Assembly: GCA_017461445.1 (NCBI GenBank)
Contig: JAFTXW010000013.1
Coordinates: 48,311-112,310, forward strand
Direction: 5' to 3'
Length of the DNA stretch: 64,000 nt
Source: Oscillospiraceae bacterium
GTDB lineage: Bacteria; Bacillota; Clostridia; Oscillospirales; Oscillospiraceae
Positions 19,984-28,558 of the stretch are shown in pieces. Under the pieces are notes generated by a model that searched no databases, was not told the DNA's origin, and worked only from the letters and a program-made list of their open reading frames with translations. The position numbers were made by a program, and so were the translations under genes. Within the stretch, counting starts at the first letter, position 1. Every line of letters begins with the position of its first letter.

Positions 19984-20021
19984 ATGCCGGACGGACTCTG
20001 CCATACCGTCCGGCATTTTTA
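19984..20021 (+). terminator. Terminator-like hairpin inside the element operon
   Basis: An 11-bp perfect stem ATGCCGGACGG/CCGTCCGGCAT (19984-19994 with 20006-20016) is followed by a T-rich tail. It sits in the 186-bp gap before the next gene, whose remaining sequence shows no convincing gene. Confidence 0.85.
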
Positions 20022-20041
20022 TTTTTAGGACGGAGAAAATT

Positions 20042-20254
20042 ATGAATATAGGAACACTTGTGCCCCAACCTGGAACAGACAGATTAGATATCCGTTTTTC
20101 CCTCTATGATTATCACGGAGGATTACATTGTGGAGAAACTTTCGATGTGAAGATCAGCGGAAAATGGGTTCCCACCCGAATCGAAATGGGCAAGGATTGG
20201 TATCTCGTAGGTATTGACGTGGATAACCTCATTGGATTAATCGTTCGCATTTAA
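20042..20254 (+). CDS. DUF5348 family small protein
   Basis: This 70 aa protein matches the DUF5348 pattern common in Firmicutes conjugative elements (DIRFSLYDYHGGLHCGETFD, then WVPTRIEMGKDWYLVGID). It is a paralogue of the C-terminal domain of the gene at 19367. It is bracketed by two terminator-like hairpins. Function unknown. Confidence 0.75.
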   Translation: MNIGTLVPQPGTDRLDIRFSLYDYHGGLHCGETFDVKISGKWVPTRIEMGKDWYLVGIDVDNLIGLIVRI

Positions 20255-20266
20255 GCACTCCCCTCG

Positions 20267-20296
20267 GCCAGCAAGAACAATCTTGCTGGCTTTTTT
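20267..20296 (+). terminator. Terminator-like hairpin after the DUF5348 gene
   Basis: GCCAGCAAG/CTTGCTGGC with a 6-base loop is followed by TTTTTT. Confidence 0.88.
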
Positions 20297-20322
20297 ATTC
20301 TCAAAAAAGGAGGAAACGCGGC

Positions 20323-21402
20323 ATGAAATGTCTGCGGAAATATCGTTGGGTAAAGCTTCCCAGAGATTATCCTGATATTGGTAAGGGACTTTTAAGTTAT
20401 TGGGCTAAGCTGGCATCTCGTGCTGCATTCCGCAAGGGAAAAGCTATATACTGCGGCCACACGAACCCCGTAACACCCGGAATGTGGTCGGGCGGTATCG
20501 TTGGCCTCAAAAGCATTCTTGGAGTCAACAGTCGTTCCAAGGCTTTACAGGTCATAGAAGATTTATCTTCCATGGGGTATCTGAAATATTCCCTTGATAA
20601 GCAAACCAAGAAACTGAGCTACCATATTCTTGACTGGGTGTTGCAGTGTTCAGGTGCAGAATGTACCTCAGGAGCAGTTTACGCCACGCAGGGATATGGT
20701 TTTCTGTGCATACCTCGCTCCATCACCCAGCGTCTTGTTGATGCCGGGATGACGTTCCAGGAAGCTGATGCATGGCTTGATCTATGGTGTCACACAACCT
20801 TTGAAGACTATGGAAATGCTTTCTCTTTTCTTGCTCCAATCATCCAATACGGTAAGTTTGGTGCAGTTCTGACTCTGGAGAACTTAGGAAAACGTTGGGG
20901 CTGGGAGAAGACCAAGGTATGGCGATTTTTCAGGAAACACAAAAATGTTTTTTCACTACAGCGTCTGTCGAGTTCCTACGGATGCCTTGTTTTCAATTTG
21001 CTATATCCCACCGGGACTGATGTTCAGCTCCCATCTCAGGAATCCATCAACAAAATCATGAATGAGATTCTCTCATCCAATCATTACAGATACAAAGGCA
21101 ACAGCGAAAATCTGAAGATCAACCATATGGTTGCCTGGTACAGCAGAAAAGTTCTTGCGACCCAAAAAGAATCCCGTACACAAGCTCCCACCAAAAACCG
21201 CGTTGCGCTTTTCTCCCCTATAACGCGCGCGTATTTTTCTCATGGTAGGAACTGTAAGCATTGTAGGAACTGTCATTATGCCTGCCGGGGTGCGTTAATG
21301 GAGGACACCGAAATTTTAGCGTTTGCCTATCAAATACGTGGACCATGCATCGAATGCCCATTCACAATTTCAACAACAGGAGGATTAATTTGTGAGACGT
21401 AA
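20323..21402 (+). CDS. Element protein with winged-helix N-terminus and Cys cluster
   Basis: I do not recognise this 359 aa protein with certainty. The N-terminus (VKLPRDYPDIGKGLLSYWAK, GMWSGGIVGLKSILGVNSRSKAL) looks like the winged-helix start of phage or plasmid replication proteins. A second helix-turn-helix-like segment is near residue 190 (LENLGKRWGWEKTKVWRFF). The C-terminus carries a cysteine cluster CKHCRNCHYAC near residue 318 and a further CxxC, probably a zinc site. A replication or origin-binding role is inference. It has a strong RBS (AAAAGGAGG) after a terminator. Confidence 0.55.
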   Translation: MKCLRKYRWVKLPRDYPDIGKGLLSYWAKLASRAAFRKGKAIYCGHTNPVTPGMWSGGIVGLKSILGVNSRSKALQVIEDLSSMGYLKYSLDKQTKKLSYHILDWVLQCSGAECTSGAVYATQGYGFLCIPRSITQRLVDAGMTFQEADAWLDLWCHTTFEDYGNAFSFLAPIIQYGKFGAVLTLENLGKRWGWEKTKVWRFFRKHKNVFSLQRLSSSYGCLVFNLLYPTGTDVQLPSQESINKIMNEILSSNHYRYKGNSENLKINHMVAWYSRKVLATQKESRTQAPTKNRVALFSPITRAYFSHGRNCKHCRNCHYACRGALMEDTEILAFAYQIRGPCIECPFTISTTGGLICET

Positions 21403-22018
21403 GAAAACATCCATGTATGATGCTCATGAATCTAAAATATTGCAGGAGTCTTCCGCCTTTGCTGAATTCCTGACTCGCAAAGGTTTGCTGGAAGATCACA
21501 GTATCGATAATGAAAAAGTGAGAAAAGCTAAGAAAACTACAGCTCAAAAGGCCTATCACAACACAGAAGTGTTATTGGAACAGTATCGGACGATCACATG
21601 GATTCTGGATTGTGTTCCTGAGGATCTTTCCACTGAACTTCATATTCCACAGAACAATCTCGAAGCACTGGCATCCAGGATCGATATCGAGATGTCTCTG
21701 GAAAATAAACGGTTACAAAATCAGCTCACATCCGCAATGAAAACAAAAATGCTGGTCGACAGGGTCCATGATGCCCTTGGTGTGTTGAGAAAAAAGCCAG
21801 AGAACGGAGAGGAACTCTACAAGCTGATTTATAACCAGTACATTGATCCAGTACGCAGAAAAAGCGATGAACTTGTAGACATGATGCATGTAAGCAGCAG
21901 AACATACTACAGGATGCGTTCAGAAGCAATATCTGTTCTGTCTATTCGATTATGGTCTGCACCTTCCAGCTATATCGATGATTGGCTTGAAATCCTCACC
22001 ATTATGGAGAACCTGTGA
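21392..22018 (+). CDS. ArpU-like transcriptional regulator
   Basis: This 208 aa protein starts at GTG 21392 (AGGAGG upstream, overlapping the previous gene by 11 bp). Residues 140-208 (YNQYIDPVRRKSDELVDMM, then SSRTYYRMRSEAISVLSIRL) look like the sigma-region-4-type helix-turn-helix of ArpU and phage late-gene regulators. The N-terminal part is helical. It probably controls genes of the element. A terminator and the VirB2-like gene follow. Confidence 0.6.
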   Translation: MRRKKTSMYDAHESKILQESSAFAEFLTRKGLLEDHSIDNEKVRKAKKTTAQKAYHNTEVLLEQYRTITWILDCVPEDLSTELHIPQNNLEALASRIDIEMSLENKRLQNQLTSAMKTKMLVDRVHDALGVLRKKPENGEELYKLIYNQYIDPVRRKSDELVDMMHVSSRTYYRMRSEAISVLSIRLWSAPSSYIDDWLEILTIMENL

Positions 22019-22134
22019 TGAGTGTGGCAAAATGCTGGCAGTGCGGTGGCAGAAGTGTGCTAATGACCCGCAAAAGTAAGTGTGTTAAAATACTATTGTC
22101 CAAAAATGGACAAAGCGATGAGGCATTGTTTTAA
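22018..22134 (+). CDS. Candidate 38-aa CxxC peptide
   Basis: This short ORF begins on the last base of the previous stop (TGATG), with GGAGA about eight bases upstream, and encodes a 38 aa basic peptide with a WQCGG/CWQC motif near its N-terminus. Its stop lies in the 5' arm of the terminator hairpin at 22124. It could be a coupled small protein or a leader ORF controlling the hairpin. Evidence is limited to start context and position. Confidence 0.4.
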   Translation: MSVAKCWQCGGRSVLMTRKSKCVKILLSKNGQSDEALF

Positions 22135-22168
22135 GAGCAATTCAGCTCTGAAAAACAATGTCTTTTTT
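22124..22168 (+). terminator. Terminator-like hairpin before the VirB2-like gene
   Basis: CATTGTTTT-A-AGAGC pairs with GCTCT-GA-AAAACAATG (22124-22138 with 22145-22160), followed by TCTTTTTT. Confidence 0.82.
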
Positions 22169-22200
22169 CGTTTTATGACCATAGAAAGGAGGAAAACGTC

Positions 22201-22575
22201 ATGGTAAAACAGCTTGCCAAGGGAAAGCAACGACTCAGCAAGGCCTACTGGTCTGCGGTTGGTATGGCCTCTGCTGCCATGCTTACAGTTCAGCCTGTAA
22301 TGGCTACCGCAGCTGGCACAGGCACCATCTGGGCACGGTTCTCCACGATCCTGAAGGACGTGTACGGCCAGATCGTCGCAATCAGTACCATCGTGGCAGT
22401 CACTGTGGCAGCCATCGCACTGCTGGTGCGTATGATCTCCCGCAATCAGAGAGCCGTTGATGAGGCTACCAGCTGGCTGAAGAGAATTGTTGTGACCTGG
22501 ATCATTCTGAATTCTCTTGGCTTCATCGTCGCCTACCTGCAGCCCCTGATCCAGGGCGGCAACTACAATGGCTAA
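22201..22575 (+). CDS. VirB2/TrbC-like conjugative pilin
   Basis: This 124 aa protein has a long hydrophobic signal-like segment ending in ATAAG (near residue 38), followed by two further membrane helices (IVAISTIVAVTVAAIALLV and IVVTWIILNSLGFIVAYL). That is the layout of VirB2/TrbC-type pilus subunits in Gram-positive type IV secretion systems. It lies directly upstream of the VirB6-like gene, as is usual. The RBS is AAAGGAGG. Identity rests on topology and position. Confidence 0.65.
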   Translation: MVKQLAKGKQRLSKAYWSAVGMASAAMLTVQPVMATAAGTGTIWARFSTILKDVYGQIVAISTIVAVTVAAIALLVRMISRNQRAVDEATSWLKRIVVTWIILNSLGFIVAYLQPLIQGGNYNG

Positions 22576-22618
22576 ATAAGCCATTGCAGAAATCCAGTTT
22601 ACCGAGGAGGTGATACCC

Positions 22619-25612
22619 ATTTTAGACTGGATTTTCGAGGGTATCGTCAATTGGATCGCAAGTATAGCATCCACAATTCTGGATGCGGTATCTGGTCTGT
22701 TCCTGGAAGCTCTGGGCACAGACATGACCGCTATGGAGGAATACTTTCCCTTTATCACAAAAGCGTATGGTACCCTCCAGTACACATCCTGGGCGATCCT
22801 GTATCTGATCGTTATGTGGCAGATTTTCCGGGCATTCGGAGGGCCAATCACAGAAGCAGAGAATCCTTGGCACCTGGTTATCCGGGGTGCCATCTACGGC
22901 CTTCTGATCGGGTATGCGAAGAACATCGCTATGTTCTGTCTGGAAATAGCGAGGATCCCGTATACTTCACTGCTGGATATCTCCATGACAGGAGAAGATT
23001 TCACCTTTGCCGGTGTAGAGGAAGTGCTTACGAATGGCCTGACCACCATAGTGGCCGCTTCAACAGTTGCCGGTCTGATACTGGTTTTGATATTGCTGAT
23101 TGCTTTGGGCTGGAATTACTTCAAACTCCTCCTGGAAACGGTAGAGAGATATATCGTGGTGGGTGTACTCTGTTACACGTCACCTCTGGCATTCTCCATG
23201 GGTGGCTCCAAAACAACCAACAATGTCTTTAAGTCCTGGTGTCGTATGGTTGGTTCTCAGCTGATTCTGTTGGTGATGAATGTCTGGTTCCTGAGAGGCT
23301 TTGCTTCTTCCATGGGCCACTTCATTGGCAATGGCGGCGCTTTGACAACTGGTAAGGGCAGTATCTTCCTGTGGATGTTCTGCGCTCTTGCATATCTTCG
23401 TTGTGCCCAACGGTTTGACAGCTATCTGTCTTCGCTGGGCTTAAATGTTGCCCAGACCGGATCCAGTATGGCCATGGAAATGATGATGGCCGCACGGGTC
23501 GTTTCCGGCATGGGCGGCGGTGCCAAGAGCGCCGGAAGCGTATTCGGAGGAAAAACCGGAAGTACCGCAACCGGTACGGGAGCAGCTGCCAGTGGTTTTG
23601 CTGCAGGCTTTGCTTCCAAATTCAGCCCCAACTCCTATGTCCGTGATGCTGTTGTGGAAGGCGGTTCCAATATCGGCTTTGGCGGCGGCGCAGGCTTTAT
23701 GGGCCGTGCCTTTGGCGGTATGGCCGCCAGAAATGGCGCTACACTGAACGGAGATTCCATTTCCTCTGTTGCTTCCCGAGCTCCTGGCGTATCCGGCAGT
23801 ATCGGCGGTGAGATCGCAGACAGATCTCTCAGCAACTACATGCCTCATATGCAGGGCTTCCAGATGAAGGGAACCCAGATTTCTGGTGGCCATATCAGCA
23901 CCACCGCAACGACACCCGACGGCAAGACTGCATCCGTGGATATGTACAGCGCTTCTCAGTTTGAAAAGCCAGAAGTACCTCACAGCGTGGTTACAGCATC
24001 GGATGGCAGTCAGTGGTATCAGATGGCCAGCGGAGAGGGCCGCGGTGCCTTCTATGATGCTCCTGTATTTGGCGGAATGCCTACAGAAGCACCTTCTCAA
24101 GAAGTTGCATCCGGGATAGATGATCAGGCAGTCGCCGCATCCATTGGTGCCGAGGTGGAAGCTATTCAACAAGGAATGGGGTCGTATCCCAGAACAGGTT
24201 TACAGGATTCTTCTGCGGAGGAAGTTGTACTTCCGGGTGGAGATGCACCTGCCTTTGGTACCCAGTTTGTACAGGGCGCTGATGGTGAATTGCCCGGTGG
24301 TATGCCGCTACAGAGCAGCACGGAAGAAATGCAGCCTGGTATGCCAGGGATGGCGCAGGATGTTATTTCGGCCGAAACCGTCACTGGTTCTCCGGGAGAT
24401 ACGCAGCCCTTTGGCGCTGGCTTTGTTGGCGGTACAGAAATTCCTGGTCAAGCAGTTGCAGAAGGAAACGACGAAGTACCCATTACTATGCCTGCATTCA
24501 ATCAGGACAATGTTCCGTTTACAGGATCTGAACATCTGCAGCAGGATGTTCCCTTTGGAGCAGGCTTTGTCGGAGGTGTTGAGCAAATTCCTGCAACTGG
24601 CATGGAAACTCCGTCCGGAGAGGATACACCTCTGGGCATGCCTGTTTTCAACGGTGAACCCAGCAGTATTCCTGGGGAGTCTTTGCAGAATGAAACCGGT
24701 ATTTCCGAGATGCCCGCCTTTGTTCCCACATTTGTTGGAAGCAGCGAGTCTGTACAGCCGGGCGGGTATGAGAATAAAGATCAGACTGATATACCCATGT
24801 CTGGTATTCCCGGAAGCGAGCATCATCAGGATGCTCCTCAATTTGCAGCTGGTCATTCTGCACCTCAGGATTCTTCGTTCTACCAAACCGATTTTGCTGG
24901 TGCTGGCATTCCTGCTGGCCCGGGGCATTCTTATCAGGATAATCATCAGACTGGAGAAAGCTCTGCCTCTGCCTATGCCGAAGCACCTCTGGTTGCTGCC
25001 ACATTCCCCAACGCACAGGAAGGAACTATGCTCCGCACTGTTGGAGAAGGCGTGATCGAGGCAAGCACTCCGGATGGTGGCAACACCCTGTGGTACAACA
25101 GTGCCTTTTATCATGAGCCGGATGCCCCGCACGATACCATGGCCGCAGCCAACGGTGTGCAGTGGTACACCATGCAGCAAAAGGCGGAAGCTCCTCAGTT
25201 TGAGTCCGGTGTTGAAGCTGGACAGTATAATCAGGCAGCATTCCAGAACTTCATGCCCGGATATGATACACCTGTTTCTAAAGTGGATGGTTCCGGAAGA
25301 CAAGACGGTCATTTCGAAGTCCGCCATGCTGATGGATCCGGAACAGCATTCTACGATACCGCACGATATGCTGCTCCTCGTGGTGACTATAAGGTATTTG
25401 AAGATTCCAGAGGAAATCAATGGTATGCGATCCGCGGAGAAGCTGCTGTAGACCGGAAGCCTGTTTATGAGAACGGTCAGGCAGTTTATGAGAATGATAA
25501 ACTCAAGACCGTTACAATTGAGACTGTGCGATATAAGCAGACTCCTGCAAAATTCTCTGAGCCTAAGAAGCGTGGAGATATTGAACGAAAACCCCCAAGA
25601 AGAAAAAAATAA
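22619..25612 (+). CDS. VirB6/TrbL-like conjugal transfer protein with long repeat tail
   Basis: This is an inner-membrane channel component of the type IV secretion system (about 997 aa). Residues 1-300 hold the membrane domain with conserved GWNYFKLLLETVERY and LCYTSPLAFSMGGSK segments. Residues 300-997 are a hydrophilic Gly/Pro/Met-rich tail with repeated PFGAGFVGG units and three copies of a roughly 45-residue module ending in QWY. The ideal RBS (GGAGG, 22606-22610) is eight bases before an ATT codon at 22619. The only GTG (22610) lies inside the RBS, so an ATT start is likely. The tail is much longer than in ordinary VirB6 proteins. Confidence 0.82.
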   Translation: MLDWIFEGIVNWIASIASTILDAVSGLFLEALGTDMTAMEEYFPFITKAYGTLQYTSWAILYLIVMWQIFRAFGGPITEAENPWHLVIRGAIYGLLIGYAKNIAMFCLEIARIPYTSLLDISMTGEDFTFAGVEEVLTNGLTTIVAASTVAGLILVLILLIALGWNYFKLLLETVERYIVVGVLCYTSPLAFSMGGSKTTNNVFKSWCRMVGSQLILLVMNVWFLRGFASSMGHFIGNGGALTTGKGSIFLWMFCALAYLRCAQRFDSYLSSLGLNVAQTGSSMAMEMMMAARVVSGMGGGAKSAGSVFGGKTGSTATGTGAAASGFAAGFASKFSPNSYVRDAVVEGGSNIGFGGGAGFMGRAFGGMAARNGATLNGDSISSVASRAPGVSGSIGGEIADRSLSNYMPHMQGFQMKGTQISGGHISTTATTPDGKTASVDMYSASQFEKPEVPHSVVTASDGSQWYQMASGEGRGAFYDAPVFGGMPTEAPSQEVASGIDDQAVAASIGAEVEAIQQGMGSYPRTGLQDSSAEEVVLPGGDAPAFGTQFVQGADGELPGGMPLQSSTEEMQPGMPGMAQDVISAETVTGSPGDTQPFGAGFVGGTEIPGQAVAEGNDEVPITMPAFNQDNVPFTGSEHLQQDVPFGAGFVGGVEQIPATGMETPSGEDTPLGMPVFNGEPSSIPGESLQNETGISEMPAFVPTFVGSSESVQPGGYENKDQTDIPMSGIPGSEHHQDAPQFAAGHSAPQDSSFYQTDFAGAGIPAGPGHSYQDNHQTGESSASAYAEAPLVAATFPNAQEGTMLRTVGEGVIEASTPDGGNTLWYNSAFYHEPDAPHDTMAAANGVQWYTMQQKAEAPQFESGVEAGQYNQAAFQNFMPGYDTPVSKVDGSGRQDGHFEVRHADGSGTAFYDTARYAAPRGDYKVFEDSRGNQWYAIRGEAAVDRKPVYENGQAVYENDKLKTVTIETVRYKQTPAKFSEPKKRGDIERKPPRRKK

Positions 25613-25617
25613 CCCTC

Positions 25618-25656
25618 AAAAGGCCATGAGTGTGTTCGTCACAATCATGGCCTTTT
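25618..25656 (+). terminator. Terminator-like hairpin before the hydrolase gene
   Basis: AAAAGGCCATGA/TCATGGCCTTTT (12 bp perfect) is followed by CTTATTT. It lies six bases after the VirB6-like stop. Confidence 0.85.
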
Positions 25657-25687
25657 CTTATTTCCCGAGAAAAAGGAGGTGGTCGTG

Positions 25688-27700
25688 ATGGCGGAGCCTA
25701 CCAAGGAGCAGTTTGGAGATGGTCAGGATAACTTTGGCCAGGCTGCTTCAAAAGCTGCAGAAGCAGCAAGGTTGTTCTCTGAACAAGCGGCATCCAAGGG
25801 TGCAGAAATGGCTGTCAATTCTGCTGCAGCTTCTGTCCACGCCGGCCTGGAAGGAGGCAGCACAGTTGCAAATATCGCAGCTGGTACCGCTGCCGGTGGC
25901 CCCTGGGGTGCAGCCATATCTGCTGCCTGGGCTATGCGTCACACCTTATATAAGATTCTGATATGCATCTGTCTGTTCTTTACAGTGATCATCGTGCTGG
26001 TGGTTGCGCTCCCCAGTATCGTAACTGAGAGTGTTTTTGGCCTGAATGGAACGCAGCCTGATCCCAATGCGACACTGGAAAGCTCCTACACGCAGATGGC
26101 AGATGCCGTATCTGCTGCTGTTGAGGCGGGATATGACCAATCCCTTGCCAAAGTCGAGCAGATCATTGCAGATGGCGGTTATGACTATAACCTTTCCATG
26201 GATGCCATGATCAACCATGCACAGAGCACTGCCGGCTATGACGTTGCCTATATTCTGGCAGCCTATTCTGCATCTTTGCAACAGAAAGGCACCAGTGTAG
26301 ATGACATGGTTCAAAAACTTCAGGATGTGGGCGATCTGATGTTTCCCGTTACTTACGTTGAGAAGGAGCAAGAAAACCTGATTCCGGTAAGCTACTGTAC
26401 CTATAAGCCGCAAACAGTAACTGTTGTTACGGCAATTCAGCCAGCAGGTGTCGTCAATGGTGTTGCAAAGTATAACTACACAACTGAGCAACGAACCTAT
26501 TATATCCCTGACGAAACACTGGAATCAGATGTAGAGTTAACAATTGATTCTTATCGGGCTATAACCGTTACCGTTCCCATCTATTCCGGAAGTAAAATTG
26601 CAGGTGTGGAGCAAAAAACATTCTACAAGGAAAATGGCACAGAAACTATTTCTCCGACCATTGAAATTATCAAGTATGTGGAATGTACCATTCATCCCTT
26701 TGACAACACAGTCATTGCTGATGCTTTTGGAATCGACATGTCGGCGGAGTACCCAACATTCAAAATTACATACGGAGAAGCGATCCAAAACATGGCTAAT
26801 GCACTGAAAATGACTCTTTATGGTTCTCTTGGAAGTGGAAGCTCCATTCCATTGACAGACTCGGAACTAATTGGCATTGTGAATCAGCAAACCTGTAACG
26901 ATACCAGAAAGCACATTTTAACAACCGCGCTGTCCCTCGTTGGTAAAGTTCCTTACTTCTGGGGTGGCAAAAGTGCTGCCGGTTGGAATGATGAGTGGAA
27001 TACGCCAAAGTTGGTTACTTCCGCTGGCTCTTCCAGCACTGGTACCATACGCCCCTTTGGTCTGGATTGTTCTGGCTTTACAGACTGGGTATATAAGACT
27101 GCGCTGGGTATCAGCATTCAGGCAGGTTCCTGGGGACAGTATACGAATTCCAGCCCCATCAGCGAAGCAGAACTACTCCCAGGTGATCTAGGCTTCCTCA
27201 TGAATGCCCAGGGCACCACAAGCCATGTGCTGATTTTTGTTGGCTATACAGAAAGCGGTGCAAGGCAGTGGGTTCACTCTGAATCCGGTACAGGCGTTCA
27301 TGTCAGTACCCCAAGATATGACTCTGAATTGGTTCTGAGAAGACCCAACAATGTGGATTTCAGTCAGGATGTCGGAACCGATGCCTACGGTGAGCCTTTG
27401 TACTCTCTTACTGTGGATGTGACTCATTACTGTGCCTGTACCAGATGCTGCGGTCCCAACGCTCAGGGAATTACCGCAAGCGGAAAACGGGTTGCAGAGG
27501 GCATGGTAGCCATGTCCAGTCATTATCCTTTCGGAACCCAGATCATGATAAACGGTGTCATGTATACAGTTGAGGATCGTGGTGGTTCCGGTATTGAGAA
27601 CGATATTTCCCGCGTGGATATTTTCGTTCCGGATCACAATTACGCTTTACGGCTTGGTCGATTTGAAACTACAGCTTATATCTATCGCATCGGAAGGTAA
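25688..27700 (+). CDS. Bifunctional NlpC/P60 and 3D-domain cell wall hydrolase
   Basis: This is the predicted peptidoglycan-opening enzyme of the transfer machine (670 aa, VirB1/CwlT role). An Ala-rich cytoplasmic N-terminus is followed by one membrane helix near residues 95-120. The NlpC/P60 domain covers about residues 405-550, with catalytic Cys in GLDCSGF and His in TSHVLIFVG. The C-terminal 100 residues form a 3D (beta-barrel) domain with THYCACTRCCG, GTQIMI and VEDRGG. ATG 25688 lies eight bases after AAAGGAGG. Unlike CwlT, no lysozyme-like domain is seen; the 3D domain replaces it. Confidence 0.88.
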   Translation: MAEPTKEQFGDGQDNFGQAASKAAEAARLFSEQAASKGAEMAVNSAAASVHAGLEGGSTVANIAAGTAAGGPWGAAISAAWAMRHTLYKILICICLFFTVIIVLVVALPSIVTESVFGLNGTQPDPNATLESSYTQMADAVSAAVEAGYDQSLAKVEQIIADGGYDYNLSMDAMINHAQSTAGYDVAYILAAYSASLQQKGTSVDDMVQKLQDVGDLMFPVTYVEKEQENLIPVSYCTYKPQTVTVVTAIQPAGVVNGVAKYNYTTEQRTYYIPDETLESDVELTIDSYRAITVTVPIYSGSKIAGVEQKTFYKENGTETISPTIEIIKYVECTIHPFDNTVIADAFGIDMSAEYPTFKITYGEAIQNMANALKMTLYGSLGSGSSIPLTDSELIGIVNQQTCNDTRKHILTTALSLVGKVPYFWGGKSAAGWNDEWNTPKLVTSAGSSSTGTIRPFGLDCSGFTDWVYKTALGISIQAGSWGQYTNSSPISEAELLPGDLGFLMNAQGTTSHVLIFVGYTESGARQWVHSESGTGVHVSTPRYDSELVLRRPNNVDFSQDVGTDAYGEPLYSLTVDVTHYCACTRCCGPNAQGITASGKRVAEGMVAMSSHYPFGTQIMINGVMYTVEDRGGSGIENDISRVDIFVPDHNYALRLGRFETTAYIYRIGR

Positions 27701-27705
27701 CCTAT

Positions 27706-27921
27706 ATGCACATTCAGGAATACTTCATCCATTTGGTCAATGGTGACCATATTCGAATTGGGGAAGATTGTAATCTTCCTATGGACCAGAGTGTAGTTGG
27801 CAAATTTCTTGCTGCGGACCGAGAAGACACTCTGATTATCGGAGATGAAATCATGGGATTCTTCTATGTCCCCAAATGCAATATTCTCTTTATCGCATCT
27901 GGCGAAATCGTTACCAGATGA
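27706..27921 (+). CDS. Small element protein, paralogue 1
   Basis: This 71 aa protein of unknown function starts five bases after the hydrolase stop, with GGAAGG as RBS. It shares with the next gene the pattern Y-F-[IV]-x-x-VNG near the start, a central LIIGDE/LVIGNE segment and a final VPKCNILFI/IPANNILYI strand. The pair arose by tandem duplication. Position before the VirB3/VirB4 genes suggests an accessory role in transfer. Confidence 0.65.
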   Translation: MHIQEYFIHLVNGDHIRIGEDCNLPMDQSVVGKFLAADREDTLIIGDEIMGFFYVPKCNILFIASGEIVTR

Positions 27922-27946
27922 CTACTTTGAATCGAAGGTGTTAATT

Positions 27947-28165
27947 ATGTTTGAAACTTACTACCGGATTTATTTTGTAAATGGCCAGACGCTGACTGTT
28001 GCAGAGTGTCGGGAAGAAAAGGACTATTGTCCGGAGCTGATTGAGCGTTTCAAGAACGCACTACCCGACAATCTGCTTGTGATTGGCAATGAGGATGACG
28101 AGGTTCTCTACATTCCCGCCAATAACATTCTGTACATTTCCATTATTCCGGAAGACCTGCTGTAA
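27947..28165 (+). CDS. Small element protein, paralogue 2
   Basis: This 72 aa protein is homologous to the preceding one (YFVNGQ, LVIGNEDDEVLYIPANNILYI). ATG 27947 follows GAAGGTG. No known domain. It ends nine bases before the PrgI-type gene. Confidence 0.65.
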   Translation: MFETYYRIYFVNGQTLTVAECREEKDYCPELIERFKNALPDNLLVIGNEDDEVLYIPANNILYISIIPEDLL

Positions 28166-28174
28166 GGTGTCCCT

Positions 28175-28558
28175 ATGGAAGAAAAGGAATACAGTAATGT
28201 CTATGCCATTCCGGCCAACTATACAGATTCCGGTAAGCTCTTTGGTGGCATGGTGGAGACCCGCAATGCTGTCGAAGCTGTATTCCTGGTAGTGTTGGTC
28301 GGCTATCCGGAGTTGATGTGGATCCCCATGTCCACAACGATTCGGATCGTTGTTATGACCGTGACGCTGCTTCCGCTGGCAGTTGTCTCCTTTATGGGAA
28401 TCGACGGTGATTCGCTGCTTCAGTATCTGGGGCACATCATTTCGTTCTGGTTCCACAGGCGGAAATTACATTTCAGAAGGATCGGATATAAGTATGACCC
28501 GAAGCAACTCAAAAAACCGGGTCGCAAAGGCAAAAAGAAAAAGAGAAGAAAAGCTTGA
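28175..28558 (+). CDS. PrgI family protein (VirB3-like)
   Basis: This 127 aa protein has a start (YSNVYAIPANYTDSGKLFGGM) and two adjacent membrane helices typical of the PrgI family, the VirB3 equivalent of Gram-positive conjugation systems that recruits the VirB4 ATPase. The C-terminus is a Lys/Arg-rich tail. Its last 65 bp overlap the start of virB4, a usual arrangement. Confidence 0.82.
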   Translation: MEEKEYSNVYAIPANYTDSGKLFGGMVETRNAVEAVFLVVLVGYPELMWIPMSTTIRIVVMTVTLLPLAVVSFMGIDGDSLLQYLGHIISFWFHRRKLHFRRIGYKYDPKQLKKPGRKGKKKKRRKA

